A program made the position numbers and the translations under genes. Below are positions 1 through 10,933 of a stretch of 64,000 nt of DNA, piece by piece. The notes beneath the pieces are model-generated. The model ran no database searches and was not told the origin of the DNA. It saw nothing but the letters and a program-made list of their open reading frames with translations. This DNA comes from Melitaea cinxia (Eukaryota > Arthropoda > Insecta > Lepidoptera > Nymphalidae). The number at the start of each line of letters is the position of its first letter. Position 1 is the first letter of the stretch. The stretch is from NCBI RefSeq assembly GCF_905220565.1, contig NC_059406.1:16033314-16097313 (forward strand). Reading direction: 5' to 3'.

Positions 1-434
1 TCATATCATTTCGCTTTGATAAAAACTGACGCGAGATAATGAAATGATTGTCAAATAAACATTCGTTTCAATGTTTGTATAATATTTCCTTGCTGATTAT
101 ATATGAGAATAAGTCTCCTTAGTGGGGCTTTAGAAGATTATCTTTACAGAGCTAACATCGCATACATACCCGCAATAGTGTCAAGGGTTAGCAAATGTAG
201 ATTAATGAGTGCAAAGATTCAGATAAAACTATCAATATTGATGATCTTTGACTTATTAATTGTTATATCTTGAATTTACAACGTGATTATATGACATTTA
301 ATATCTTTGTTATTAAATATAACTTGACATTTTAAACTCAAATTACGCAAATGATTTACTGTATATATGTATAAATAAATTCTAATCTTTGTCTTAAAAG
401 TTAATTTAAAAAAATAACAAAAACAAAAACCCAC

Positions 435-956
435 CTGGTCTTGCGTCTGTCCCATGTACTCTAGATTCGGCAGAGTAGGCATCGATATAGAATTTCTTCT
501 TAAGCTCCTTCTTCGCTGCTCAACTTCTTTTTCGACTGTTATCATATCTTCTGACTCTAAAGCTCCAAATGCTTTAGGCCTAGTAGGTGTCTCTATGGAT
601 ACATCAGTCGATTGAGTACTGGGACTAGTAGGTTTGGATGATTTAGACGAATCGGGATCAAGTGTTATGTATAGTGTTCCTTCAGGTGTATTGACTACTA
701 TAGTGTCACTATTTGGTGAATGCACTGTACCTAAATCAGACGCATGAATCTTTCTATCCTGTTTTAATTCAAAAGGTTCTGGATTTTTCTCTACGTCTCT
801 AAGACGCTTTGGTCTGATCGGTTCGTCAGCTGTAACGTGCTCCATTTCAACGACTTCATCTACGTACGGTATGTTTGTGTTCGATCGTATTTCGGGTGAG
901 TTTAGTCCTTTCGCCACATCTTCGTATGGTGCGTTGCTTGTATCGTTTTCTGCCAT
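435..956 (-). CDS. First coding exon of an unrecognised gene (partial, 174 codons)
   Basis: The ATG at 956-954 lies in a strong context (AACCATGGCA) and opens 174 codons that end in phase 0 at a CAG|GTGGGT donor (donor GT at 434-433). A good acceptor (TTTTCCAG) ends at 987, so the exon probably runs 986-435 and an untranslated exon lies further upstream. The protein piece is hydrophilic and looks disordered: an acidic start, a middle Ser/Thr/Pro-rich stretch (about residues 105-125), then a basic EQRRRSLRRNSISMP run (about residues 148-162) that contains RRNS, a PKA-type phosphorylation consensus. There is no signal peptide or membrane segment in this exon. Such N-termini occur on many membrane transporters and signalling proteins, but I do not recognise the family. 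Later exons lie to the left, outside the window. Codon use and both splice sites support a real exon. Confidence 0.75.
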
Positions 957-1020
957 GGTTTTGCGTTGTTATTTCATATCGATTGTCTGGAAAAGATAAT
1001 AAGCTTAGATTAGAAGGAAG

Positions 1021-1096
1021 GAACACATGAGTTTACGCCTTTTTGGCGCGAACTTGTGGAGGCCTATGTCCAGCAGTGGACTGCGATTGACTGAAG
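1021..1096 (+). repeat. Fragment of RTE-type 3' tail repeat
   Basis: The stretch contains GGCCTATGTCCAGCAGTGGA followed by an ATGA-rich end, the same 3' tail seen on the 335-bp family elsewhere in the window. Only the tail is present. Confidence 0.6.
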
Positions 1097-1200
1097 TGAT
1101 GAGAAGGAATTTTCTTAGTATGGCAGTTTACATCACGACTTGCACTAACATTTTTTTTTTTAAATACCTATAGTGTCATGAACGATTATCCAATAATTAA

Positions 1201-2794
1201 CACTTTCATGCGAACAACGTATATGTACGTCACATATTGGTAGATATGATATGGCACAACGTACTATAACGTTCAGCAAAACCCCGATTTATTGAGCACA
1301 ACGTAATAGTTCGGTGCCTGGCCATACTAATGTTTAAAAGTTTGGTTGCTGTGCCACAACATATCGAATTCTAAAAATTGTAGTGCTACGCCGCACCGAT
1401 TTAATTTTGCCTTCTTTGATGGCATTCAGTCCTGATACAGTACCTACTTTTTTAGCGCACAACGTCACTATACGTCGTTTCGCCTAAGAAGTTTTATTAC
1501 TTCACTCGACTTGTGCGCCTCACGGGGGTAGTGCGTGCGCCGATTCTGTATTCGCGTAGAATATTGACGTAAAATGTAAGTATTTTTACTATCTTACTAC
1601 ATTATATACATTATAATAATTTATTTTACTTTATTTTAATCATTCTGAATATGTTCAAAATACATATTTAGTATTTTTTGTTTGTATTAGATATGTAAAA
1701 TGAGCTAAAAAAAGGAATCTTCTTTGAAAATCTTAGAACTTTCGTTATCACGGGAAATCACCCCAGACCCTTTTGTTGACGATGGAGAATTTGGATCGGA
1801 TGCTGATTACGACCCAGTCCAGATAGCATTGCAAATATGTCACATATACTCTGAAGTATTGCGAAAAAATGTAGGAGATGGCCTTTTAGAGGATGCGTTT
1901 CTACTTAACGGTTTTAGAGACTTAGAAGATCAGTCACAGCTTCTCTGGCAGAACCTTTCTACAGAGGGCCAATGACCTGTTGGTCAGCCATCATCTATTT
2001 TACCAAATCTTAAAAGTGCATTATGGAATCTCGACATCTCATGCGCAGTCGCTGTTACTTCCACCGGAATCTGACTCGACAATTTATGTGCAGCCGCATT
2101 TACCTTCCCCAAACTCTATGCCTATCGTGGATTCGCGTTCGCCGTCATTAGACCCTGCAAGAACGGAAGCTAATTTAACACGGAACATGCTGCAGGCCGC
2201 ATCATATCTAGGACCTACACCAAACCTTCAGCTGCCTTCGCCATCTTTGGATCTGGAATCGTCCGCTGTATCCTGTAATTGAAATTCTGGAAATGAGGAC
2301 GACACTGTAGAAAGTAATCTGAGACGTTCAAGAAATCGTAGTCCTGAGCCAATAGATCAATGGGAATATACAACTACAGACGTACCTACGTTTGAGTTTG
2401 ATGAAACTTCAACTAGTGTTTAGTTGGAAATCACACAAAATATGTAGCCTATAGATGTTTTGTTTGTACGTTATATTTTTGTTGTTAAGAATAATACCTA
2501 ATTTCGTCGACGTTATAATACATTCTTCGTCATGGCACTTTTTATATATGTTGTTGCACAGCGTATATGGACTTCAACGTTATGATACGTTGTTCGCTAC
2601 TGCGTAGATTTTTATAAATCATTTGAAGCATGGCGTATATTAACATCGACGTCTAGGAACGTCAGCGCAATATATTTAAATACTAATATCATCAGCTATT
2701 TGCACAACGTCATTAGACGCCGCTCGAATTTATATGAAAAAATGATGTGCAATATCGCATAGAGCTACAATATTGACTTGTTCGCGTGAAAGTG
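1201..2794 (+). mobile_element. Non-autonomous piggyBac-like DNA transposon
   Basis: The element is flanked by TTAA on both sides (1197-1200 and 2795-2798), the target duplication of piggyBac elements. It has 17-bp terminal inverted repeats, CACTTTCATGCGAACAA at the left and the reverse complement of CACTTTCACGCGAACAA at the right, one mismatch apart. A subterminal motif GCACAACGT recurs inside both ends (about 1254, 1296, 1457 and 2702), and such repeats are commonly transposase-binding sites. The 1594-bp body keeps only a broken coding remnant, described separately. The terminal bases differ from the classical CCY start, so it belongs to a divergent piggyBac-like group. Confidence 0.8.
1700..2422 (+). 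pseudogene. Degenerate transposase N-terminal remnant inside the piggyBac-like element
   Basis: Two open stretches (1724-1975, and 1980-2282 continuing in pieces to about 2422) lie in the centre of the TTAA-flanked element. The first has an acidic run, DDGEFGSDADYDP, of the kind found at the N-terminus of piggyBac transposases. The last piece reads ...EPIDQWEYTTTDVPTFEFDET, which resembles the linker before the DDE domain. Stops and frame changes interrupt it, and no catalytic Asp residues are present. The assignment rests mainly on the flanking TTAA and inverted repeats; the protein similarity is my inference. Confidence 0.5.
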
Positions 2795-2798
2795 TTAA

Positions 2799-3070
2799 TA
2801 TGTCTAGTAGATGATATAATAGTTAAAGGTTGAATGTAGATGTAATTTTTTGTTCAAAGTTCTAAACATATAAGTTTTTGTAAACAATACCGATGAATAT
2901 GAAGTCATAAATCGTTAATATTACTCCCTTAAGGCGAGATTGTTGTATTCTCTACCTTAAGTTGTTTTAATATTGTTGATTTGTCGAAAATAATTAGGGT
3001 ATAATAGGACTGATATTTCCAGCCATGCTAAAAGTCCCTAAATCAAAATAAAAAATAAATTAAAACAAAG
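2799..3070. other. AT-rich spacer, nothing recognised
   Basis: No open frame, tRNA-like sequence or known repeat end was found between the piggyBac-like element and the next repeat. Confidence 0.4.
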
Positions 3071-3071
3071 T

Positions 3072-3510
3072 AAAAAAAGTTGGTATAATTCATATTTTTA
3101 CATTTTGTAATCGACCAGTAATACAATGTAGGTAGACGAAAAAATAATCAAATAAATACGCGTTATCAGAGATTACTCAAAAAGTATTACTCATATATCA
3201 ATGAAATTTAAATGAAACTATGCGACAAGCACCACCTATCGGATAAAAAAAGAATCATGGAAATCGGTTCAGCTAATAATAATTTATGATGTGTAATACA
3301 ATGACATTCGACGAAAAAATGGTGAAGTAAATACGTATTTCTAGTGATTACTCAAAAAGTACTTATCAGATCTCAATTAAATTTAAATGGGACCACGTGA
3401 CACACGCCACCTTTCGATTAAAAAAAATCATCAAAAGTTCTGAGATTACATACATAAAAAAAATACAGTCGAATTGAAAACCTCCTCCTTTTTTGAAGTT
3501 GGTTAAATAT
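3072..3510 (+). repeat. AACCGACTTC-family interspersed element, degraded copy
   Basis: The copy has the family's internal landmarks: AGTAATACAATGTAGGTAGACGA, then GATTACTCAAAAAGTA twice, and the 3' end CCTCCTCCTTTTTTGAAGTTGG. Better copies begin AAACCGACTTCAA and end TTGAAGTCGGTT, so the family has short terminal inverted repeats. Confidence 0.6.
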
Positions 3511-3840
3511 ATATTAACATGGCTTAATATAATATTATCCTGTCATTCTAATTTCTGTGTTCGCACAGTCTCCTGTGTGCTAATACAATTAGACACTACA
3601 TTACATACATTGACTACATGACACCTAACATTCGAATACTTATGATACTGTTACCAATCGGTAGGAAAATCAACGAGAGTGATTCTTGTCGAGCTGTTGA
3701 ACAATTAAAAAGAATAAATGAACTAATTTAAAGACTATATACAAATGAAGTGTTATTCTATAAATAGCTAATTGTTCTCACGACATTGTTCGTGATTACT
3801 CTCTCCTTCGTTTAGCTAAGATAATTAATGTAATATAATA
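3511..3840. other. AT-rich stretch, nothing recognised
   Basis: No coding or structured feature was seen. Confidence 0.35.
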
Positions 3841-3935
3841 TAAATAAATAAATATCTACACAATACACACACGGTCGTCTGTTCCTAAAGTAAGCAACTT
3901 AATGCTTATGTTATAGGTAAGAGCCTGCTATGAAA
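3841..3935 (-). repeat. 3' fragment of a tRNA-derived SINE
   Basis: The piece ACACACGGTCGTCTGTTCCT and the AAGCAACTTAATGCTTATGTTA stretch match the 3' half of the SINE at 13882-14127. The tRNA-like head is missing. Confidence 0.5.
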
Positions 3936-3971
3936 AGGTATGAACAGCTAATATTAATGACTGACAGACAT

Positions 3972-4982
3972 AATTATGTTTGCTCGCAAACGAAAAAAAA
4001 AACCGACTTGAAAAAAATTTCATCGACAAGTAATACAACGTAGGTAGATGAACAAAATATTCAAGTAAATACGTATTATCAAAGATTACTCAAAAAGTCG
4101 TTATCAGATCTCTATCAAATTAAAATGGGACTACAACGCAAACATCACCTTTCAATTAAAACAAGAACAATAAAAAGTTATACAGTATAATACAACGTAG
4201 GTTGACGAATAATTGTGTTTGCTCGCAAACGAAAAAAAAACCGACTTCAATTACATCGACGAGTAATACAACGTAGATCGACGCAAAAATAGTCAAGTAA
4301 CTACGCGTTATCAAAGATTACTCAAAAAGTAGTTATCAGATCTCAATAAAATTTATATGTGACCACATGACAAACATCAGCTATCGATTAAATTAAAAAT
4401 TATCAAAATCGGTACATCCAGTAAAAAGTTGTTGCGGATTTTCTAGAAGTTCCCTCGATTTCTCTAGGATCCCATCATCAGATCCTGGTTTCCTTATCAT
4501 GGTACTAAACTAGGGATATTTTCTTTCCCACAAAAAGAGAATTATCAAAATCGGTACACCCAGTAAAAAGTTATTGCGGATTTTCAAAAGTTTCCCTCGA
4601 TTTCTCTAGGATCCCATCATCAGATCCTGGTTTCCTTATCATGGTACTAAACTAGGGATATCTTCTTTCCCACAAAAAAAGAATTATCAAAATCGGTACA
4701 TTCAATAGAAAGTTATGCGGTATAATACAACGTAGGTCGACGAAAAAAGCGTCAAGTAAAAACGCATTATTAGATATAACTCGAAAAGTACTTGTTAGAT
4801 TTAAATTAAATTTAAGCGGGACATGTGGATGACCGGCACCGCCTTTTGATTAAAAACCAATCATCGAAATCGGTCCACCCAGTCAAAAGTTCTGAGCTAA
4901 CATACATAAAATAAAAAATAAAAAAATACAATCCTATAGAGATACTCCTCCTTTTTTGGAACTCGGCTAAAAATCCGAAAAA
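3972..4982 (+). repeat. AACCGACTTC-family elements, two copies in series with an internal 142-bp tandem duplication
   Basis: One copy starts at about 3972 (TTTGCTCGCAAACGAAAAAA) and is followed by a second start at about 4207; the second ends at about 4978 in CTCCTCCTTTTTTGGAACTCGG. Inside the second copy a block starting TATCAAAATCGGTACA recurs at 4401, 4543 and 4685, a period of 142 bp with two full units. Comparable single-unit blocks occur at about 47960-48110 and, reversed, at about 9880-10000. Confidence 0.7.
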
Positions 4983-5018
4983 ATAATTTAGTTTTATCTT
5001 TAGTAACTAGTCTTTCCA

Positions 5019-5371
5019 GTTTCCACTAGTCGTGCTGTGTGGCTACGGCACTAAAGAATTTAGCCACCCCCTCTCTTCCCGTGAGTGTCGTAAGAGGCGA
5101 CTAAGGGATAACAAGGTTCCACAACCACCTTGGAACTTAAGAAGCCGACCGATGGCGGGATAGCCATCCAACTGCTGGCTTTGAAATACACAGGCCGAAG
5201 ACGGGCAGCAGCGTCTTCGCTGGGACAAAGCCAGTACTGCGGTCACCAACCCGCCTGCCCAGCGTGGTGACTATGGGCAAAACACATGAGTTCACGTTAT
5301 TTTTGGCGTAAACTTGTGGAGGCCTATGTCCAGCAGTGGACTGTATAGGCTGTAATGATGATGTAATGATG
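5019..5371 (+). mobile_element. 335-bp family non-autonomous retroelement, full copy with target duplication
   Basis: The element runs from GTGTGGCTACGGCACTAAAG to GGCCTATGTCCAGCAGTGGA...GTAATGATGATG. It is flanked by a 14-bp direct repeat AACTAGTCTTTCCA at 5005-5018 and 5372-5385, a target-site duplication from retroposition. Open frames inside it recur in every copy and are not genes. The ATG-repeat end is typical of elements copied by RTE-type LINEs. Confidence 0.8.
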
Positions 5372-5385
5372 AACTAGTCTTTCCA

Positions 5386-5784
5386 CGGAACTGTTACATT
5401 TCAATTATAAAGATATAAAAATACCATTTTATTGCTTAAAGTAAATTTTATTCGGGAAAAATGCACTGCAATTAAAAATTACACAAATTTTAGATTTTTT
5501 AATTTACCTAAAAATCTTTATCAAAAATTGTTCCAAGCACAATTATACACCAATTTTTACGTGAATTTAATACAATTACAAGTTAAGCTTCGCTTCATAC
5601 ACTGTTATGTACACAGCACACTTCACATGTTTGTTATGATTATCTCTTGAGATATTGAAGATAATAATCTTCACACTTACCGTTTGATACATAATGTATC
5701 TACGTTACTTGTACACATACTTAAAGAACCTTGACAATCTAGCAAACATTTTGAAAATAATAACTAAAATATATTATAATCCGC
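5386..5784. other. AT-rich stretch, nothing recognised
   Basis: No repeat ends or convincing coding sequence were seen. Confidence 0.35.
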
Positions 5785-5785
5785 T

Positions 5786-6066
5786 AAACCGTTTTGGCCT
5801 AAACACCGACGGTCGCGGGTTCGATTCGCATTCGTAGTTTTACAAATATTTATTTTCGGTCAGGTTATTAGTCCTTGTGGGTCTCCCAACCGTGCCTGGG
5901 AGAGCACGTTAAGCAGTCCGCCCTGGTTGTTATCATATACGCCTGATATGAATCGTTACTTATATTCGGAAATATATAGAGGAGCGTGGTGGGTTAAGCT
6001 CTACTCCTTCTCCTATGTGGGGAAAGAGGCATATGCCCAGCAGTGGGATATTACAGGCTAGAGCGA
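5786..6066 (+). repeat. tRNA-derived SINE (tail GCCCAGCAGTGGGATATTACAGGCT)
   Basis: There is a B-box-like GGGTTCGATTCGC at 5817-5829, the family body with CCTGATATGAATCGTTACT, and the 3' tail GAGGCATATGCCCAGCAGTG. The family's better copy at 15623-15915 also shows an A-box-like GGCGCA...GGTAACA head. Confidence 0.7.
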
Positions 6067-6295
6067 TATTAAGAAACTTAAACTCAATAACTATAAATCA
6101 ATGCATAAATAATCGTAATTTTGTTTGAAAATCGAATTTCGTTCAAATATAGATACTTTTTTTTAATTTATTTTAAAGAACCGAGTTTCAAAGTTATAGG
6201 TATGACTAGCGAGATTAATTGTGCGTGAAAATTTAGCCATGTGTTTTCTGAATACGAATAGGTGAATAGCTGTCCTTTTTATACATAGCTACGAC

Positions 6296-6412
6296 TAGGT
6301 CGGCAAACAAGCGTACGGCTCACTTGATAGTAAGCGATTACCGTAGCTTACAGACACACCAGAAGCATCGCAAACGCGCTTGCCGACCCTACCCTCAATC
6401 AGGAACACAACA
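6296..6412 (-). repeat. GGTCGGCAA-family interspersed repeat, fragment
   Basis: It carries the family block ending in AAGCGTACGGCTCACTTG and the block GCGCTTGCCGACC. Longer relatives lie at 11414-11620, 42436-42722, 45045-45215 and 57058-57300. Confidence 0.6.
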
Positions 6413-7974
6413 ACTACTTGAAACAACAACAACAACAACTTGAAAGCAATATCACTTAGCTGTGAATAGTGTCTACATACTATACATATATAATAAACCG
6501 CGATAAAATCCGAAAAAGTTGTTTTATTATAATGAGTGAAATCCGCGTAAATGTTAGAAAACAATAATAACCACTTACGCGCAATATTGATCATTAAATA
6601 CAAGATAATCTACCTGATAGTATATTGACTATTTTCATAAAAGTATTAATAATAATTACCTGATTTATCTCTCTTCATGGTGTTACCACCATAAAATACA
6701 CGAATATTGTCACCACAGCTACCGTTAATATGGCATAAACAATATAATCAAAGTTCAATATAAACCAACGACTACAACTTTTTTCAGTAGATGCACATTC
6801 CACTATGTTTGTCATTGTTTTTTCTTTTTCTTTTTCTTTTTTTTTTTAATTAAAACGATATCACAAAGAAGGTTGACCACGTTTTGTTGTTAGTCGAGTC
6901 GACCGTTGTTGTTGATCGAGTCTGTTTTAAAATTTGTTGTTAATTGATTTGAAATTTTTACATTCTTAACGTAACAGATATTTCGTTCAATTATCGAAAA
7001 CTGTATTTGTATATTGAATGAAAATATTTCTTAAATTAGTTATTTTCCAAGCCTTCTTTCTTTTTTATACTGTTATTTTTTTATACAACATAATCGTACT
7101 TTCTTGTTCAAGTATATACAAAGTTAATGAGAATACTTTAGCTAAGTTGCGTTTATATATGAACCTAAGGTATTGTAGCTCTGTGATATGTCTTCAAAAA
7201 GTGACTAAGTCCTAAATTAAGGAAAATAGTAAGTAACACTCAGCCTCTAATATTTCCACTTTATGACGTTCACAATTATTGGATTGTCATTACGTCTTTA
7301 CGACATTTGCATAATTATTGAACTGTCATTCTTAATTGATATTGTTTTTACAACAATTAATATACGGTACCAGAGGACTTTTACTGTAGGGTACCGCTGC
7401 TCAAAATCTGAAGGAAATTTCCTGCCGTACCTAAGTTAAAGTTAGGTATCAGAATCTTAATATAATATACATTTCAAAATAGCTTGACAAGATTTGTGAG
7501 TGGTCAAATATTTTTTTTTTAAATGTGTATCAGTTTTAGATATTCAAGTTTTTTTTATTATTTCAAAGTTATATTTTCTTACCGCGCTTGGGGAAAATGA
7601 TGTAAATTTTACAATGCGCGCGCACACTGTCAAAAAAAAACCGACACCTTGAGAGCTAGTCAGTAAGAAGTTAGCGACGTGGAGTTAGCTAGCCAATGAA
7701 GTATAACTTCTTACGTGCGTACATAAGTATACACACGCTTTTTTTTATTTAAAGACCACCATTGATGGTCTGATTACATCACTAAATACATATATAAACA
7801 GGTTTTAATTATTAATTATAGACACACAAACTTTTTATAGGTTTTTTTTAAAAAGGTAAGTTAATACGTAATAAAAATTAATACGTAAGTTAAATAGCAA
7901 ATACTTAAGAAAAGTATTTTATATCAATAAATTGGTACATTGGCGATTAAAAATAATTTAAAAATTAGCTTCTC
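6413..7974. other. AT-rich stretch with minor repeats only
   Basis: The stretch holds a short CAA-type microsatellite (about 6420-6440), a short piece at 6492-6550 (AAACCGCGATAAAATCCGAA) shared with 24000 and 27808, and a T-rich run near 6820-6850. The short open frames (for example 7018-7215) are AT-rich and have no recognisable domain. Confidence 0.35.
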
Positions 7975-8221
7975 CCCGCTACTTCGTCCGACTGGAATAG
8001 TTACTTGAAAAAAATCCCCCGATTTTGAAATATTAATCATTGGTGCTCCGCTTCTATTGATCTTAGCGTGATGATATATAGCCTATAGCCTTTCTCAATA
8101 ATTGGGCTATCTAATACTGAAAGATTTTTTTATATCGTACCAGTAGTTCCTGAGATTAGCGCTTTCAAACAAACAAAAGACAAAAAAAAAACTCTTCAGC
8201 TTTATAATATTAGTATAGATT
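7975..8221 (-). mobile_element. Helitron-like fragment, family H1
   Basis: Read on the minus strand it starts with ATCTATACTAATATTATAAA and ends in a GC-rich tail near TAGCTTCTCCCC. Related copies at 14734, 50288, 51791 and 57766 end in CTAG. A TC start, a CTAG end and no inverted repeats fit non-autonomous Helitrons. Confidence 0.55.
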
Positions 8222-8311
8222 TTTGGACATAGTTAAAAAAAATTGTAAACAGACTAATTATTTATTTGACCATTCCAAATGTAGTTATAAGTAGGTAAAA
8301 TACTTATTATA

Positions 8312-8486
8312 TCTATAATAATAAATGGAGAGCCGATTTTTTTGTTCGGTTTTACTGCGAAAACTGCTGAACCGATCGGAATAATGCTTACACCATAAGA
8401 CGCAGCGTGTTTCGGAGAAGGTTTTAGTATATGATATGTTGGTGATTACTTATCATGTAAAAAATATCGACGGACAGAGATCGCTA
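8312..8486 (+). mobile_element. Helitron-like element, family H2, short complete copy
   Basis: It starts TCTATAATAATAAATGGAG and ends GAGATCGCTAG, inserted between an A (8311) and a T (8487). These are Helitron hallmarks: 5' TC, 3' CTAG, insertion between A and T. A reversed relative lies at 51995-52163. Confidence 0.6.
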
Positions 8487-8840
8487 GTTTTTTTTTTGAG
8501 AATGACGTAATTGACGGATTTGTAAATTGATGATTAAACGTAAACGTAATAAAAACTTTTTAGAGATTTTCTACTTTTTTTTTTATTCTAATAGATTTCC
8601 GTGCGTTTACTTATAGGTACAAATAATAACAAGGTTCACATTCAGAGCGATACTAGACTTTAGCAAGAGCATATTTCGAGTTTGCTAATTATTTTAATGA
8701 CTTGCTAACGATTGCAAATCATGCGGTTCATCGTCATTCGATTTAATTAATTTAACGATAACGAAGGTATAATCAAATTGTCGGGTTAATGATAATATTG
8801 TTTTTTTTATTTTTCGGTATGCAATCGTAATTCCAGTATC
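8487..8840. other. AT-rich stretch, nothing recognised
   Basis: No coding or repeat feature was seen. Confidence 0.35.
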
Positions 8841-9110
8841 TAATCAAATAAATAAAATTGGAGTGTCTGTTTGTAATATTAAAATACCCACTTTTAACTT
8901 AATTCATATGTATGTATACATGCTACATATACCAAAATATTTTTTTTTATCATTTTTGGCTGTCTGTGTCTGTCTGTTTGTTCCGGCCAATCTCTGAAAC
9001 GGCTGGACTGATTTTGACGGGACTTTCACTGGCAAATAGCTGATGTAATAAGGAGTAACTTAGGCTTCTTTTAATTTAGATTTATTTTTTTAATTTTATT
9101 ACTCTGCAAA
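8841..9110 (+). mobile_element. Helitron-like element, family H3, 5' part (interrupted)
   Basis: It contains the family head AAATAAATAAAATTGGAGTG and the internal CGGCTGGACTGATTTTGACGG. The alignment with the fuller copy at 44333-44672 breaks at about 9110, and the missing tail (GACGAAGTCGCGGGCACAGCTAG) reappears at about 10193-10232. The element was therefore split by a later insertion. Confidence 0.55.
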
Positions 9111-10192
9111 CAAACGAAAAAAGGAGGAGGTTACTCAATTCGACTGTATATATATTTATTTGACCATTCCAAATATAGTTATATGTAACATACTAGTTAT
9201 ATCTATAATAATGAATGGAGAACCGGGAAACCGAATTATGGAGTTTTGAGGGGTGGAGGGCGGAGGGTGTAGGGGAAGCTATACAAAGTAATACTGACAC
9301 ACTTCGAAACCCCATGGTTATGGAGATATCCATGGTTAAAGTTTTGAGATTAGAGGAAGAATTTAAAGCTATTATAATACCTTTGAGCTACGCGTCTGAC
9401 TTCACCTTAGCTCTGGTGCTATGAGGAGTGCCACCCATGCGCCGTTGCGCAACTTTATAAGTTATTTTCGAACAGGAGTATGTAAAAACGATCTCGACTC
9501 CAAGATCAACAAACGATACAACTTGCGGTAACCATGCTTAGTTCCGTAGCTTTCAGATGTTATATTCACATTTCGCACTTGATATTAACATTGCAGACGT
9601 TAAGTTATTGTTTTCACACGGTTTTTTAACAAACGATACAACTGATGTTTAATGACTGAGATATAGATGCTTTAAAACAAAATGGCGCGCCACTTATCGT
9701 TTCGCTCCAAAGCAATGTAAGCATAAATTCATTGTTTTTGTTTAAATAACTGTAAAGGCAAAGGTCTAAGACCAAAGAGCCTTGTTTCATGTTGTTTTTT
9801 AATTAAATATATTTTATTTTTATTTATTTACTGTTATACACGTCGTCGTCACTTCGTCGTTTATGAACCGATTTTGATATTTTTTTGTTGGAAAGGAGAT
9901 ATCCCCGGTGTGGTACCATGATAAGGAAAAAAACCAGGATCTGATGATGCGATCCCAGAGAAATCGAGGGAAACTCTCGAAAATCCGCATAACTTTTGAA
10001 TGATTTTTAATTTAATCGAAAGCCGATGTTTATCATGTGGTCACATTTAAATTTCATCGAGATCTGATTACAACTTTTGGAGTAATCTTTGATAATGCGT
10101 ATTTACTTGACGATTTTTTCGTCTACCTACATTGTATTACTTGTCGATGTAATTGAAGTCGGTTTTTTTTTTGTCTGCCAGCAAAACACAAT
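9111..10192 (-). repeat. Mosaic insertion: AACCGACTTC-family ends around a fragment shared with the 61-kb inverted repeat
   Basis: The ends match the AACCGACTTC family in reverse (GAAAAAAGGAGGAGGTT at 9116, and GAAGTCGGTTTTTTTTTTGT near 10157). The middle (about 9215-9400) has CCATGGTTATGGAGATATCCATGGTTAAAG, shared with 60962-61015 and 61374-61535. It lies inside the split H3 element. Confidence 0.5.
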
Positions 10193-10233
10193 TATGTTAA
10201 ATTCCATGCAGACGAAGTCGCGGGCACAGCTAG
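10193..10233 (+). mobile_element. Detached 3' tail of Helitron-like family H3
   Basis: It reads AATTCCATGCAGACGAAGTC...CAGCTAG, the end missing from the H3 copy that starts at 8841. Confidence 0.55.
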
Positions 10234-10735
10234 TACATTAAATAAAAAATAAAAAAATACACTTGAATTGAGAACCTCCTCCTTTTGTGGAAATCGAATT
10301 GCTCCAGTCGTCCTTGAGTTTTTCGCTAAGACACAAGTATAATTATAGTTATGATTAGTACCCAGATTATCGGGAAATAATTTAAGGTAGATTTTTAAAG
10401 ATGATTGAAATAATTATTTAAATTTTAAATAGACTCTTGGAATATAATATTAAATAAAACCATTTATAGCATTAAATATGCTTATAGCCGTGTTTACTTT
10501 TTATCCAACATACATAAGTCGATTGTAAAAATCACAGAGTCAAATATATGTCATAGGAATGTGTTCTAATTACAAAATATATATAAAACCTTCATAGACC
10601 ATAAACAAAATGTAAGCTTGATTTAAAACGTAAGTATTAAATTATTTCTAATAGCTTTTCGAGTTCGATTTTTTTAATATTAACTAACAGTAATTGATAC
10701 AATGTTGACTGAATATAGATTTAAAGTGATTTGTA
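10234..10735. other. AT-rich stretch, nothing recognised beyond an AACCGACTTC-family 3' scrap
   Basis: A short AGAACCTCCTCCTTTTGTGG piece at about 10269 belongs to the AACCGACTTC family. The remainder shows nothing. Confidence 0.35.
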
Positions 10736-10933
10736 AATCTTTATATATATAAATTATGCGTCACGTTATTTGTCTGCAATAGACTCCTAAATTACTTAAC
10801 CGATTTTAATCAAATTTGCACGCCCTGTGCAGTTTGATCCAACTTGAAAGATAGGCTATATTTTATTTCGATATAAATAATTATTATATTCGCAAAAAAA
10901 ATTGGATAGTACAAAGTTCGCCAGGTCAGCTAG
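10736..10933 (+). mobile_element. Helitron-like element, family H4
   Basis: It starts TCTTTATATATATAAATTATG and ends GTTCGCCAGGTCAGCTAG. A reversed copy of the same family lies at 45247-45443. Confidence 0.6.

Noticed and set aside
5043..5249. Recurring small frame with RRRCCPSSACVFQ, also at 13113, 14290, 18328 and 20965
   Set aside because: It lies inside every copy of the 335-bp retroelement, varies in frame and carries no domain. It is repeat sequence.
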